Positions 20,714-31,469 of a DNA stretch of 64,000 nt are shown in pieces. How positions within the stretch are numbered: the first letter of the stretch is position 1; each line of letters opens with the position of its first letter. Below the pieces are notes generated by a model. It ran no database searches. It was not told where the DNA came from and was given only the letters and a program-made list of their open reading frames with translations. The translations under genes and the position numbers were made by a program. Source of the DNA: Candidatus Bartonella washoeensis Sb944nv (GTDB lineage Bacteria > Pseudomonadota > Alphaproteobacteria > Rhizobiales > Rhizobiaceae); the NCBI RefSeq assembly GCF_000278135.1, contig NZ_JH725022.1, positions 481,626 to 545,625 of the forward strand. The letters run 5' to 3'.

Positions 20714-22093
20714 ATGATAAAAGAATGGACGCCGAGCTCTTGGAGAGCAAGGCCAATTAAACAAGTTCCGAATTATCCTGATAAATCTGTGGTAGCGGAT
20801 GTTGAACGAAAGTTGCGCAGCTATCCTCCTTTGGTTTTTGCTGGTGAGGCAAGGGCTTTAAAAAATGAATTAGCAGCAGTTGCGAAAGGCCAAGCTTTTT
20901 TATTACAAGGTGGAGATTGTGCAGAAAGCTTTGCAGAACATGAAGCTGATAACATCCGTGATTTTTTTCGTGTATTTTTGCAAATGGCAATTGTTTTAAC
21001 TTTTGGGAGTTTTAAGCCAGTTGTTAAAATCGGTCGTATTGCTGGTCAGTTTGCAAAGCCGCGCTCGAGTGATATGGAAAGCAAAGAAGGGATTGAACTT
21101 CCTGCTTACAGAGGGGATATTATTAATGGCATTGAGTTTGGGGTGAATTCTCGTATTCCTGATCCGCAACGAATGTCTATGGCTTATCGCCAATCTGCGG
21201 CAACACTTAATCTTTTGCGTGCTTTTTCACAAGGGGGGTATGCCGATTTAGAAAATGTTCATACCTGGATGTTGAGTTTCGTTTCTAACAGTCCGCAGGG
21301 CGAGCGTTATGAGTTATTGGCAGAACGTATTTCTGAAGCGATTGATTTTATGCGCTCCATAGGGATTACCTCAAAAACGAATTCTTCATTACGTGAAACA
21401 TCTTTTTATACGAGTCATGAAGCGCTGTTGCTTGGCTATGAAGAGGCTTTAACGCGGATTGATTCGACTTCTGGAGATTGGTATGCAACGTCTGGTCATA
21501 TGTTGTGGATTGGTGATCGTACACGTCAGATTGATCATGCACACGTTGAATATTGTCGCGGTATTAAAAATCCCATTGGGTTGAAGTGTGGTCCTTCTAT
21601 TGAACCTGATGAGCTTTTGAGATTGATTGCTATTTTAAACCCTGAAAACGAGGAGGGGCGGCTGACTCTCATTACACGTTTTGGGTATGATAAAATTGAA
21701 AATTATCTTCCTAAATTGATCCGTGCAGTTGAGCGGGAGAAACATAAGGTTATATGGTCGTGTGATCCAATGCATGGCAATACAGTGACTGTAAATGGCT
21801 ATAAGACCCGTCCCTTTGATTATGTCTTAAAAGAAGTACAAAAGTTTTTTTCAGTGCATCATGGTGAAGGAACCTATCCAGGGGGCATTCATATTGAAAT
21901 GACTGGTCGTGATGTAACAGAATGTACAGGTGGTGCACATGCTATTTCTGTAGAAGATTTGTCTGATCGCTATCACACGCACTGTGATCCACGATTAAAT
22001 GCAGATCAAGCTTTGGAATTAGCCTTTCTTGTTGCTGAACTTCTTAAAAAAAATCGTGATACTGATTCATTAGCACTTGCTGCGAATGGTTAG
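20714..22093 (+). CDS. Class II 3-deoxy-7-phosphoheptulonate (DAHP) synthase
   Basis: First enzyme of the shikimate pathway, condensing phosphoenolpyruvate and erythrose 4-phosphate. The plant-like class II type is shown by [10 protein letters not shown], the [18 protein letters not shown] loop, [10 protein letters not shown] and THCDPRLN, which include the metal ligands. ATG 20714 gives 459 residues with AGAGAG upstream. The open frame reaches back to 20636 and overlaps the gor stop, but that extension does not look conserved. Usually called aroF or aroG in relatives. Confidence 0.94.
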   Translation: MIKEWTPSSWRARPIKQVPNYPDKSVVADVERKLRSYPPLVFAGEARALKNELAAVAKGQAFLLQGGDCAESFAEHEADNIRDFFRVFLQMAIVLTFGSFKPVVKIGRIAGQFAKPRSSDMESKEGIELPAYRGDIINGIEFGVNSRIPDPQRMSMAYRQSAATLNLLRAFSQGGYADLENVHTWMLSFVSNSPQGERYELLAERISEAIDFMRSIGITSKTNSSLRETSFYTSHEALLLGYEEALTRIDSTSGDWYATSGHMLWIGDRTRQIDHAHVEYCRGIKNPIGLKCGPSIEPDELLRLIAILNPENEEGRLTLITRFGYDKIENYLPKLIRAVEREKHKVIWSCDPMHGNTVTVNGYKTRPFDYVLKEVQKFFSVHHGEGTYPGGIHIEMTGRDVTECTGGAHAISVEDLSDRYHTHCDPRLNADQALELAFLVAELLKKNRDTDSLALAANG

Positions 22094-22220
22094 ATAAAAA
22101 GTTACATCACATTTTTTATTTTAGATGTTTATGAGGGGAGAGTTTTTTTTGAAAAAAGAATATTTTTGATGATTAAAACAGAGTTGTGGTTGCTCAACTG
22201 ATGAAATGATACCAAGGCTT

Positions 22221-23882
22221 ATGAAAAATGATTTTCGGGTAGCAGTAGCCCAATTAAATCCTGTAGTCGGTGATATTGACGGGAATTTTTCTCTTGCGGT
22301 AATGGCATATCGGGAGGCTAAAGAAAAGGGAGCTGACCTTGTTTTATTCACGGAGCTTTTTATCAGTGCTTATCCACCGGAAGATCTCGTTCTTAAACCT
22401 GCTTTTATAAAAGCATGTGAAGATGCAGTTAAGGAATTAGCAAAGATAACAGCAGGGGGGATCGGAATCGTAATTGGTCTTCCTTTAAGGCGTGATGGTA
22501 ACGTTTATAATGGTGTCATGCTTCTTGATGAAGGACGGATAATTGCGGAGAGCTTGAAATTTGACTTGCCTAATTATGCAGAGTTTGACGAAAAACGCTT
22601 ATTTTCTTCGGGTTCACGCCCCGAGCCTATTGTCTATCATGGGGTAAGACTTGGAATAGTGATTTGTGAGGATATTTGGAATAATCACTCACTCTGTGCA
22701 GAGCTTTGCAATAAAGGGGCTGAAATTATTCTCGTTCTTAATGGATCTCCCTATTGTCGCAATAAAACACTAAAACGTATAGAAGTTGTGCGTGCGCAAG
22801 CTCTTCAATCTGGTCTGCCAATTATTTATGCTAATCAAATTGGTGGTCAAGATGAGCTCGTTTTTGATGGTGGGTCTTTTGCGTTGAATGGACAAGGCAA
22901 AATAGTGTTTCAAATGAAACATTTTGAAAGCCATATCGCTTTGAGCCATTGGCAACGAAAAACGACAGGATGGCAATGTATTTCTGGTCCAAATGAAAAT
23001 CTTCTCAATGGGTTAGCCGCAGATTATCAAGCTTGTGTTTTAGGTTTGAGAGATTATGTCAATAAAAACCGCTTTAAGGATGTTATCCTTGGTCTTTCAG
23101 GAGGAATTGATTCAGCAATTTGTACGGCAATGGCTGTAGATGCTTTTGGCTCTGAGAGGGTTCGTACCATCATGATGCCTTATCATTATACTTCGCAAGA
23201 ATCATTGAAAGATGCTAAAGATTGCGCGTGTCTTTTAAGATGTCATTATGAAATAATACCGATTATGCAACCTGTTGAGGCTTTTTTGAATACAATGGCG
23301 CCTGTTTTTTCAAACTTGCCATCTGATGTTACAGAAGAAAATCTTCAAAGTCGTGTACGCGGAACTATTTTAATGGCTCTTTCAAATAAATTTGGTTCAA
23401 TGTTAGTGACAACAGGCAATAAGTCCGAAATAGCTGTGGGATATGCAACACTTTATGGTGATATGAACGGAGGGTTTAATCCTATTAAGGATATTTATAA
23501 AATGCAGGTCTACGCATTAGCTGAGTGGCGCAATAAAAATCACTTGCAAAATTTTGAGGGACCGGAAGGGATTGTCATTCCACCAAATATTATAACAAAA
23601 GCACCTTCTGCAGAGCTTCGAGAAAATCAAAAAGATGCAGATTCTCTTCCTCCTTATCCTATCTTAGATGATATTTTGCAATCTTTTGTAGAAAATGACA
23701 TGAGTGTTTGTGATATTGTTAAGCGTGGGCATTTAAAGGAAACAGTTGAGAAAATTGAACACCTTCTTTATGGTGCAGAATACAAAAGACGACAATCCGC
23801 ACCCGGCGTAAAAATCAGTTATAAAAATTTCGGGCGTGATCGTCGTTATCCTATTGTCAATCGTTTTCGCGATAAAAATTGA
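22221..23882 (+). CDS. nadE: Glutamine-dependent NAD+ synthetase
   Basis: Two-domain enzyme making NAD+ from deamido-NAD+ with glutamine as nitrogen donor. Residues 1-265 form the carbon-nitrogen hydrolase (glutaminase) domain, with Glu in [12 protein letters not shown] and Cys in VICEDIW. The rest is the ATP pyrophosphatase synthetase domain, with the P-loop [10 protein letters not shown] near residue 292 and the TGNKSE segment. ATG 22221 has CAAGG at a suitable distance; ATG 22206 would add five residues without one. It is ten bases upstream of the second gltX. Confidence 0.95.
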   Translation: MKNDFRVAVAQLNPVVGDIDGNFSLAVMAYREAKEKGADLVLFTELFISAYPPEDLVLKPAFIKACEDAVKELAKITAGGIGIVIGLPLRRDGNVYNGVMLLDEGRIIAESLKFDLPNYAEFDEKRLFSSGSRPEPIVYHGVRLGIVICEDIWNNHSLCAELCNKGAEIILVLNGSPYCRNKTLKRIEVVRAQALQSGLPIIYANQIGGQDELVFDGGSFALNGQGKIVFQMKHFESHIALSHWQRKTTGWQCISGPNENLLNGLAADYQACVLGLRDYVNKNRFKDVILGLSGGIDSAICTAMAVDAFGSERVRTIMMPYHYTSQESLKDAKDCACLLRCHYEIIPIMQPVEAFLNTMAPVFSNLPSDVTEENLQSRVRGTILMALSNKFGSMLVTTGNKSEIAVGYATLYGDMNGGFNPIKDIYKMQVYALAEWRNKNHLQNFEGPEGIVIPPNIITKAPSAELRENQKDADSLPPYPILDDILQSFVENDMSVCDIVKRGHLKETVEKIEHLLYGAEYKRRQSAPGVKISYKNFGRDRRYPIVNRFRDKN

Positions 23883-23892
23883 GCATTATTTT

Positions 23893-25272
23893 ATGATAAA
23901 AGTTCGTTTTGCCCCTTCTCCAACAGGTTATATTCACATTGGTAATATTCGTATTGCTCTGTTCAATTGGCTTTATGCGCAAGCGCATAATGGAGCATTT
24001 ATTTTGCGCTATGATGATACAGATGTTGAACGTTCTAAACAAGAATATATTGATGCTATCGTGGTTGATCTTGAATGGCTTGGTATTCAACCAAATGAAG
24101 TTTATTATCAATCTAAGCGATTTAGTCGATATGATGAAGTTGCTGAAATTCTCAAACAACGTGGTCTTCTTTATCCCTGTTATGAAACAGCAGAAGAATT
24201 AGAACGGCGTCGTAAAATCCAGCTTTCACGCAAATTGCCTCCTGTTTATGACCGCACTGCATTAAAATTGACAGCAGAAGAGAAAAAAAACTTTGAATCA
24301 CAAGGTCGTAAACCTCATTGGCGCTTTCTTCTTCCTAATTTTAAAGATAACCCTTTGCAAACACAGCGAACAGAAGTTTGTTGGAATGATGCGGTAAAGG
24401 GAAAGCAGACGATTGATTTAGCTTCTCTTTCAGATCCTGTTTTAATTCGTGAAGATGGAAGCTATCTTTATACGTTGCCCTCTGTCGTTGATGATATAGA
24501 CATGGCTGTCACACACATTATTCGTGGCGATGACCACATCACCAATACAGGTGCTCAAATTGCTCTTTTTGAAGCTCTTAACGCGAAAAAACCAGTTTTT
24601 GGTCATATTAATTTGTTATCAACGCTTTCAGGAAAAGGGTTTTCAAAACGTGATGGTGCTCTTTCAATTCGCTCTTTACGAGAAGAGGGATTTGAATCTA
24701 TAGCTGTTCAATGTCTCGCTGTTTTAATTGGGACATCGCAAAATGTGCGTCCTTATCCTAATCAAGCAGCTCTTTTGGAGCATTTTAATCTTCAAGATAC
24801 GTCAAGATCGGTTGCAAAATTTGATGTTGCTGATCTTCTTACTTTGAATAGCCATCTTGTCCATGAGCTAACCTATGAGGAAGTTAAAATGCGGCTTAAA
24901 AAGCTTTCTATTGATGGAGAAAAGGCAGAGTGTTTTTGGAATGCGATAAGGAGCAATATTGATAAAGTGAATGAAGCTGCTTTATGGTGGAAAATTATTC
25001 ATGATGCACAGAGCTTTTATACAGTAGCTCTTGAGGATCGTGCTTTTGTGCGTCAGTCACTTAATTTTTTACCTGAAGGTGTCTTGAATGATGAAAGTTG
25101 GAAAATTTGGACAACAGCATTAAAAGAAAAAACAGGCCGTAGCGGAAAGGCTTTGTTTATGCCGTTACGGCAAGCGCTTACTGGAATGGCTCATGGTCCT
25201 GAAATGGGAAAAATTTTGCAGCTTTTAGGGCGTGAGAAAGTAATAGAAAAACTGAGTCTCCAAGGGGAGTAA
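23893..25272 (+). CDS. gltX: Glutamyl-tRNA synthetase, second copy
   Basis: A second class I glutamyl-tRNA synthetase, 459 residues, with [20 protein letters not shown] at the N-terminus and [12 protein letters not shown] as the KMSKS-type motif. It is clearly diverged from the copy at 13478, including an unusual KMSKS-type loop. It is the better candidate for a tRNA-selective enzyme, but that is inference. ATG 23893 follows the nadE stop by ten bases; the longer frame from 23836 overlaps nadE and is rejected as start. Confidence 0.94.
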   Translation: MIKVRFAPSPTGYIHIGNIRIALFNWLYAQAHNGAFILRYDDTDVERSKQEYIDAIVVDLEWLGIQPNEVYYQSKRFSRYDEVAEILKQRGLLYPCYETAEELERRRKIQLSRKLPPVYDRTALKLTAEEKKNFESQGRKPHWRFLLPNFKDNPLQTQRTEVCWNDAVKGKQTIDLASLSDPVLIREDGSYLYTLPSVVDDIDMAVTHIIRGDDHITNTGAQIALFEALNAKKPVFGHINLLSTLSGKGFSKRDGALSIRSLREEGFESIAVQCLAVLIGTSQNVRPYPNQAALLEHFNLQDTSRSVAKFDVADLLTLNSHLVHELTYEEVKMRLKKLSIDGEKAECFWNAIRSNIDKVNEAALWWKIIHDAQSFYTVALEDRAFVRQSLNFLPEGVLNDESWKIWTTALKEKTGRSGKALFMPLRQALTGMAHGPEMGKILQLLGREKVIEKLSLQGE

Positions 25273-25332
25273 GAGCAGTACTTTCGGGGTATTTTATTTG
25301 TTTTTGCACTGTCAAAGAAGAAAATTTCCAGT

Positions 25333-26736
25333 TTAAGTGCGGGTTTTTATGAGCATAAATGCTGGGATATCATCACCAAATCCGAGGGGAGTGTAATTCT
25401 TATTGTTTCGAGGGCGATGTTTTTCAGGCGGTTTTTCTTTATTATTCGCAGTTTTTATGTGTTCTACTTTATCATCTTTTAAAGACTTTTTAGTTTGAAC
25501 AGCACGCCCTTTGGGAGCAGTTTTCTTTACTGATTTGGGAGATTTTCTTTTTACAATGCTGTCATCTTCTTGATCATCGTTTGTTAAAGTGGAGAGATCT
25601 CCATTAAGCCATTCAATTTTTTCGTTGCTCATTTCTTCAATAGCACTGATATATTTTTGGTCAGCTTTTGTGACAATTGTAAAAGCTTTTCCACTACGAT
25701 TTGCGCGCCCTGTACGACCAATTCGATGAATGTAGTCTTCCGCATGTGTGGGAACGTCATAATTAAAGACATGGCTTACAGCTGGGATATCGAGTCCACG
25801 GGCGGCAACATCAGAGGCAACAAGAAGTGTAAGTTTATTATCTTTAAAATCGGCCAACGTGTTCATACGTGAATATTGGTCCATATCTCCATGAAGCGCG
25901 CCTACACTAAAATTATGTCTGACGAGCGATCTAAAAAGTTCAGAGATATCTCTTTTTCGATTACAGAAAATAATAGCGTTCTTTAGTTCTTCACCTTCGT
26001 TGTGGATTAACTCTCGTAAAACAGCCCTTTTATCCCATGCTTTATTTCCAGATTTGACGAGCCGTTGTGTAATTGTAGTGGCTGTTGAGGATGCTTTGGT
26101 AACTTCAACAGACACAGGAAAATGTAAAAATTGCTTTGTTAGCTTTGTGATTTCCGGTGCCATTGTTGCAGAAAAGAACAAAGTTTGACGTGTAAAAGGG
26201 GTGAGTTTACAGATACGTTCAATATCAGGAATAAAGCCCATATCTAACATGCGATCAGCTTCATCAATAACAAGGATTTCCACACCCATTAGGAGCAATT
26301 TACCGCGTTCGAAATGATCAAGAAGACGCCCTGGGGTTGCTATAAGAACATCTGCACCCCGTTCAAGTTTACGCTCTTGGTGTTCAAAAGAAACACCACC
26401 AATCAAAAGTGCAACATTTACACGATGATTTATTCCGTATTTATCGAAATTTTCTTCAACTTGGGCTGCAAGTTCCCGTGTTGGTTCTAATATGAGAGTA
26501 CGAGGCATTCGCGCTCTTGCCCGACCTTTTTCAAGCAGTGTGAGCATAGGCAAAACAAAAGAGGCAGTTTTCCCAGTCCCCGTTTGAGCAATTCCTAGAA
26601 CATCTTTTCTTTGAAGCACATGAGGGATTGTTCCACTCTGAATAGGAGTTGGAATCGTATATCCGGCTGATTTCACTGCTTTAATAACCTTTTCGGAAAG
26701 GCCTAAATCATCAAAACTTTTTAAAGGTGGTATCAT
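25333..26736 (-). CDS. rhlE: DEAD-box ATP-dependent RNA helicase (RhlE-like)
   Basis: The 467-residue helicase has the full motif set: Q-motif with TPIQ near residue 32, Walker A AQTGTGKT at 50-57, PTRELA near 85, DEAD at 158-161, SAT at 189-191 and HRIGRTGR in the second RecA domain. A lysine-rich, basic C-terminal tail of about 90 residues follows, as in RhlE-type helicases acting in ribosome maturation or RNA decay. It is convergent with gltX, 60 bases away. The subfamily assignment is by overall form only. Confidence 0.9.
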   Translation of the reverse strand: MIPPLKSFDDLGLSEKVIKAVKSAGYTIPTPIQSGTIPHVLQRKDVLGIAQTGTGKTASFVLPMLTLLEKGRARARMPRTLILEPTRELAAQVEENFDKYGINHRVNVALLIGGVSFEHQERKLERGADVLIATPGRLLDHFERGKLLLMGVEILVIDEADRMLDMGFIPDIERICKLTPFTRQTLFFSATMAPEITKLTKQFLHFPVSVEVTKASSTATTITQRLVKSGNKAWDKRAVLRELIHNEGEELKNAIIFCNRKRDISELFRSLVRHNFSVGALHGDMDQYSRMNTLADFKDNKLTLLVASDVAARGLDIPAVSHVFNYDVPTHAEDYIHRIGRTGRANRSGKAFTIVTKADQKYISAIEEMSNEKIEWLNGDLSTLTNDDQEDDSIVKRKSPKSVKKTAPKGRAVQTKKSLKDDKVEHIKTANNKEKPPEKHRPRNNKNYTPLGFGDDIPAFMLIKTRT

Positions 26737-26882
26737 TTTTCTATCAATTGCTCTGCGATTTTAACTTCTCTATCCGAACTATTAGTGAGATTGAGTATTT
26801 TTCCCGATTAAAAGGGTTAAGGTGCCTTCATAAAAAAGTCAACTATAACAGCCATATACGCATAGAAAGCATAATACAATAA

Positions 26883-27656
26883 TTAATAGCGAAATTGTTC
26901 TGATAAAATGCGTTCATCCCACGAATGGTTAGAGTCAAAAAGGATTGAGACTTTTACTTCTGTTGCCATTGAAATAGTAACTGAATGGACAGATTTAACT
27001 TCAACATTATCAGCTGCAGCATTTACCGGACGTTTGTCAGATTCGAGCATATCAAAGCGTACTATCGCCGTATCGGGAAGCAGTGCCCCATGCCAGCGAC
27101 GAGGACGAAATGGACTAACGGGGGTGAGTGCCATAAGGGGAGCCATGAGGGGCAAAATAGGTCCGTGTGCTGATAAATTATATGCAGTAGATCCTGCTGG
27201 TGTAGCAACGAGGATACCATCGCAACTTAATTGTTCCATACGCACGTTGTCATCAATGCTGATACGAATTTTTGCTGCTTGGTAAGATTGACGGAATAAT
27301 GAGACTTCATTGATTGCGAGTGCTTCAATAATTCCTTGACATCCAGCTTCTGCAATCATGCGCAGGGGATGAATTTCCTTTTTATGTGCGACAGCAATGC
27401 GATTTGGTAATTTTTGCTCATGAAATTCATTCATAAGAAATCCTACAGAACCTTGATTCATACCGTAAATAGGTTTTCCGGTGTTCATAATGTCCCGCGC
27501 TGTTTGTAACATTGTTCCATCACCACCAATTGCAACAACAACGTCACTTTCTTCGAGAGAAGAGTGACCGTAAGCGGAAATTAATTTATTGGTGGCTTTG
27601 ATGGCTTCCTCAGTGTCTGCGGAAATAAAATGAAAACGGCTTGGTAATTTAATCAT
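26883..27656 (-). CDS. nadK: NAD kinase
   Basis: Phosphorylates NAD+ to NADP+. The 257-residue cytosolic enzyme has the diagnostic GGDGTMLQTAR loop near residue 45, the NxGxxGFL equivalent in GMNQGSVGFLMNEF, and the TPAGSTAYNLSAHGPIL glycine-rich segment. This is the short rhizobial form without an N-terminal extension. It stands alone on the minus strand between rhlE and the tRNA-Arg gene. Confidence 0.96.
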   Translation of the reverse strand: MIKLPSRFHFISADTEEAIKATNKLISAYGHSSLEESDVVVAIGGDGTMLQTARDIMNTGKPIYGMNQGSVGFLMNEFHEQKLPNRIAVAHKKEIHPLRMIAEAGCQGIIEALAINEVSLFRQSYQAAKIRISIDDNVRMEQLSCDGILVATPAGSTAYNLSAHGPILPLMAPLMALTPVSPFRPRRWHGALLPDTAIVRFDMLESDKRPVNAAADNVEVKSVHSVTISMATEVKVSILFDSNHSWDERILSEQFRY

Positions 27657-27924
27657 TAAGGGTTATCCTGATATTTGTAACTTATTTTGTAGCTTACTTT
27701 TTGAGAGTTTTGAAGTTGTAATAAAAGCTGTTTTTACAACGAGAAAACAATTTTTTGCGAAAAAGAAGCTGTCTTAAGATATAAAGTATCATTGCAAGAG
27801 AGAAGAAGAATACATAGTTGCATAAATCATAAACAAGTATTTTTTATCAAAATGATAATTCATCATTGAAGCTGGGAGTGTGATCAGTTAAAAGGCTAGC
27901 GATGATTTTAATAATCAGTTTTAA

Positions 27925-28001
<77 letters not shown>

Positions 28002-28505
28002 AACTCTTCCGTTCCATTTTGTATCATTTTTGTAACAGTATTGATTTTTTTAAGCATAAATTATTCCTATTTTTAAAAGGAAATTTCATTAAAGTGCATT
28101 ATTAAGCACTATACTATAGAGTAAAAGTAATTTAAAAAGAGGGAAGCTTTTTGCTTTTTATGGAGCCATTCTGGTTAATTGTTTTGAATGTTGAAATCAA
28201 GAAAGTGGGGGGACTTAATGGAGAAAATTGCTGCTATTTTGCTAGGGTTATTATATTCTGTATGCAAAACCAAAAATGCTTCTTAATTTACGAGGTAAAG
28301 CTGCTCTTTCCATTATTTTAGTAAGCGGATTGCGATTCAGAAATTTTGTTTTCGATATTTTTCTTTCGCTATTATGAGCATATTTTTTTGTCCAATCAGT
28401 TTTAATCTTTACATAAGCGATAGAGAGCAGAAGTACTTTTTTGTTTCATAAATCAATGAGCAGTATAACTAATATGCTATAAATAAATGCGCGAGAAAGA
28501 AAATT
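28002..28505. other. AT-rich gap between tRNA-Arg and hutH
   Basis: About 500 bases. The only coding hint is a 22-codon frame at 28218 (MEKIAAILLGLLYSVC...) preceded by a run of six G's. It could be a truncated lipoprotein leader, but nothing else supports it. No second att-like copy of the tRNA 3' end was seen here. Confidence 0.4.
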
Positions 28506-30044
28506 ATGACTATTATACTAAATCCGGGGAAAGTAACGCTTAGCGACCTTCAGAATCTTTACTGGAATGGGGAAGTGAGCAAACTTCATAATGATACGCA
28601 CCTCGCTATCAGGAAGGGAGCAGATCGTATTGCTGAAATTGCTGCTGGAAGTGAGCCAGTTTACGGCATCAATACCGGTTTTGGCAAATTGGCGTCGATT
28701 AAAATCGATGCACACAATGTAGATGTTTTACAGAGAAATCTCATTTTGTCGCATTGTTGTGGTGTAGGGGCACCTTTAGCTGAAAATATTGTACGTTTAA
28801 TGATGACCTTAAAGCTCATTTCACTAGGGCGTGGGGCTTCTGGTGTTCGTCTAGAATTGGTGCATTTGCTAGAAAATATGCTTGCAAATGGAGTTATTCC
28901 TGTCATCCCTGAAAAGGGATCTGTTGGTGCCTCAGGTGATCTTGCGCCACTTGCTCATATGGCCGCTGTTATGATAGGAGAGGGAGAAGCATTTTTTCAA
29001 AATATTCGTATGAGTGGAGCGGCGGCTTTAAAAAAAGCAGGATTATCACCTATTGTTTTAGAAGCTAAAGAAGGCTTAGCTCTTATCAATGGCACCCAAA
29101 CATCAACTGCATTGGCTTTGACAGGGCTTTTTCGTGGTTATAGGGCGTTGTGTGGTGGACTTCTTGCAGGAGCATTGACTACAGATGCTGTCATGGGATC
29201 AACAGCACCATTTCATCCTGATATACATATTTTACGGGGCCATTATGGCCAGATTGTTGTATCACAAACACTAGAAAATCTTGTAAAGGATTCAGAAATT
29301 CGGGCTTCACATTTGCATGATGATGTTCGTGTACAGGATCCTTATTGTATACGTTGCCAACCACAAGTTATGGGAGCGTGTTTTGATCTTCTTATAGCAG
29401 CAGCAAAAACGCTGATTATTGAAGCGAATGCAGTTACAGATAATCCATTGATTTTAAGCAATGGTGAAGTGGTATCAGGTGGGAATTTTCATGCTGAGCC
29501 TGTAGCATTCGCTGCTGATCAGATTGCTCTTGCTTTATGTGAGATAGGGTCCATTTCTCAAAGACGCATTGCCCTTATGGTTGATCCAGCATTTTCTTAT
29601 GGGCTTCCAGCTTTTTTAGCTCAAAATGCGGGCCTTAATTCAGGTTTTATGATTGCCGAAGTAACTTCAGCTGCTTTAATGTCTGAAAATAAACAAATGG
29701 CACATCCTGCTTCGGTTGATTCAACGCCGACTTCAGCAAATCAGGAAGATCATGTTTCAATGGCTTGTCATGGTGCTCGTCGATTGTTGGTAATGAGCGA
29801 GAATCTTTTTAATATTATTGCTATTGAAACACTTATTGCTGCACAGGGGATTGAATGTCGTGCGCCTTTAAAAACAAGTTCCTTATTACAGTCTGTTATA
29901 GAGAATTTACGCAAAAATATTGATCCTCTTAAGGAAGATCGCTATATGGCTTCAGACCTACATAAGGGGTATATGGTTGTAAGTGAAGGGCACTTATTGT
30001 CCATTTTACCAGAAAAGCTTTTTCCATCACTAGAACCCAAATAG
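28506..30044 (+). CDS. hutH: Histidine ammonia-lyase
   Basis: HutH deaminates L-histidine to urocanate and ammonia. The 512-residue protein has the MIO-forming Ala-Ser-Gly triad in [14 protein letters not shown] near residue 143, the INGTQTSTA segment, [11 protein letters not shown], and the C-terminal QEDHVSMAC motif. The frame is intact and full length. It is isolated: no hutU, hutI or hutG is visible, although an amino-acid permease follows 1.4 kb downstream on the same strand. It may supply ammonia or make urocanate as an end product. Confidence 0.96.
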   Translation: MTIILNPGKVTLSDLQNLYWNGEVSKLHNDTHLAIRKGADRIAEIAAGSEPVYGINTGFGKLASIKIDAHNVDVLQRNLILSHCCGVGAPLAENIVRLMMTLKLISLGRGASGVRLELVHLLENMLANGVIPVIPEKGSVGASGDLAPLAHMAAVMIGEGEAFFQNIRMSGAAALKKAGLSPIVLEAKEGLALINGTQTSTALALTGLFRGYRALCGGLLAGALTTDAVMGSTAPFHPDIHILRGHYGQIVVSQTLENLVKDSEIRASHLHDDVRVQDPYCIRCQPQVMGACFDLLIAAAKTLIIEANAVTDNPLILSNGEVVSGGNFHAEPVAFAADQIALALCEIGSISQRRIALMVDPAFSYGLPAFLAQNAGLNSGFMIAEVTSAALMSENKQMAHPASVDSTPTSANQEDHVSMACHGARRLLVMSENLFNIIAIETLIAAQGIECRAPLKTSSLLQSVIENLRKNIDPLKEDRYMASDLHKGYMVVSEGHLLSILPEKLFPSLEPK

Positions 30045-30234
30045 ATATTTATTTTAATATCAAATAAGGAGGAGAGACACTTAATTTGAGAATTTTCTTA
30101 TATAAAAATCGAGGAGAGATTAGTGATATATTTGTATAATAAATGAATATGTATTCATTTATGAGTTAGTCTTTATTGGGTATTTATGTCCAATTATCTC
30201 TCTATTGTCTACAACAGAGCAAGAACTCACTTTT

Positions 30235-30269
30235 AAACACCAATTTGATGGCTTTAAATCAGTGATAAA
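30235..30269 (+). repeat. Imperfect inverted repeat, left copy
   Basis: It holds AACACCAA, a variable middle, then TTTAAATCAGTGATAAA. The right copy at 30971-31006 has the same outer and inner blocks in reverse complement. Confidence 0.55.
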
Positions 30270-30970
30270 GTGAATTTCGCTAATATTCAAAGGTTTTGGA
30301 AAATTACAGCTCATATTTTAAACTAGCTTCCCGCCTTAACTACAAGTTTTTCAAGAAAACAGTTATTCTAGCGATAATAATCTCCTTTTTAATTTTTCCT
30401 CTGATAATAGATTTATTCTTTTCTTTAGCGTTTTGATTTGAAATATGCATGAAAACCATGTTTGTCGTCTGAACAAGGATAGCTTTCTCGTGTGCTACCG
30501 TGCAGTAAAAATACCATCTTGAGATCTTTTTTCCAAAGCTTTGCATTAATCTCCACAATTTGTGAAAAACAAAAAATAACTGTTATAAAAATACATAATG
30601 TATTTTTTTAAATATTTTTCCAATTTTTTATTTTATTCCAATTTTTTATTTTAATTAATTATAAAAAAGCATAAAATCTTTTAACAAATAGAAAATATAA
30701 TTTTTAATTTTACTATATCATATACATTTAATAAATTCTTTAATGAATAAAATTGAGATAAAATATTGATAATTTTACAATTTATACTCTATGATTTTAG
30801 AATGAATAAAATAAAACGACAGCTTAAAATACTCCCAAAAGCAATTTCTTGAACATTGGCTTTCGTGAATTTATGCTGATAAATCAGATTACCATGAGGC
30901 AAACGAGCACTTTGAAGGAAAACGTGTGTTTTAAACAAACCAAATTTTTAAAGGCGTAGAGTGAAGTGCA

Positions 30971-31006
30971 TTTATCACTGATTTTAAACAATTTAGTTGG
31001 TGTTAA
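30971..31006 (-). repeat. Imperfect inverted repeat, right copy
   Basis: Reverse-complement partner of 30235-30269, sharing AACACCAA and AATCAGTGATAAA blocks around a diverged centre. About 700 bases of decayed sequence lie between the copies. Confidence 0.55.
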
Positions 31007-31469
31007 TAGATGTTTCATGCACTATTATATACGTTTTGTATTTTTTTTAAACTAAAAAAATAATAGAGAATTTTCTTAAGGTTCCGATAGAAAATTTAAT
31101 GACTCATCTCAAATGTTGCTGTACGAATTTTGCGCTTCTATTTTTGTGAATTGAAAAGAGAGCGTTGCGATTAATAGTTTTATCAAATTCAGCATTCTTT
31201 CTGCAAAAAAGAGAAAATACGAAAATGAATTAAATGACAATTATAAAAAATTACATTACCATTTTAAAAATGATAAAAAATGTAAGCTCTATGAAAAAGC
31301 TGCATAACTTGTAATAAGAGTGTTTTTTCATTGTTTACGGTAGAGAGTCTAACAGGCATTGTTCAATGCTATTTTAATATATATTCGGGAGAAAAATGAG
31401 GCTTTATGATGAATAAAGCAAGCATTGTAGTTATAGGTTTTAGTAACAATTCAGTGAAGAAGGAAAGAA

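Larger units (their letters stand above)
30045..31469. other. Gene-poor 1.4 kb region with decayed sequence
   Basis: No intact gene. Directly after hutH is a strong ribosome-binding-like AAGGAGGAGAGA (about 30066-30077) without an adequate frame, suggesting a lost operon partner. Near 30340-30420 the plus strand encodes a hydrophobic stretch (KKTVILAIIISFLIFP) ended by a stop. Near 30810-30960 the minus strand has a stop-free run (SARLPHGNLIYQHKF). Both look like remnants of membrane or surface proteins but cannot be identified. Imperfect inverted repeats flank this interior. Confidence 0.4.

Noticed and set aside
28218..28286. 22-codon frame with a G-rich ribosome binding site
   Set aside because: It resembles a lipoprotein leader but is too short and has no downstream continuation or second example.
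30340..30558. 72-codon minus-strand frame between hutH and the permease
   Set aside because: No ribosome binding site and lysine/isoleucine-rich composition of AT-rich noise; the plus strand shows a more protein-like hydrophobic stretch.
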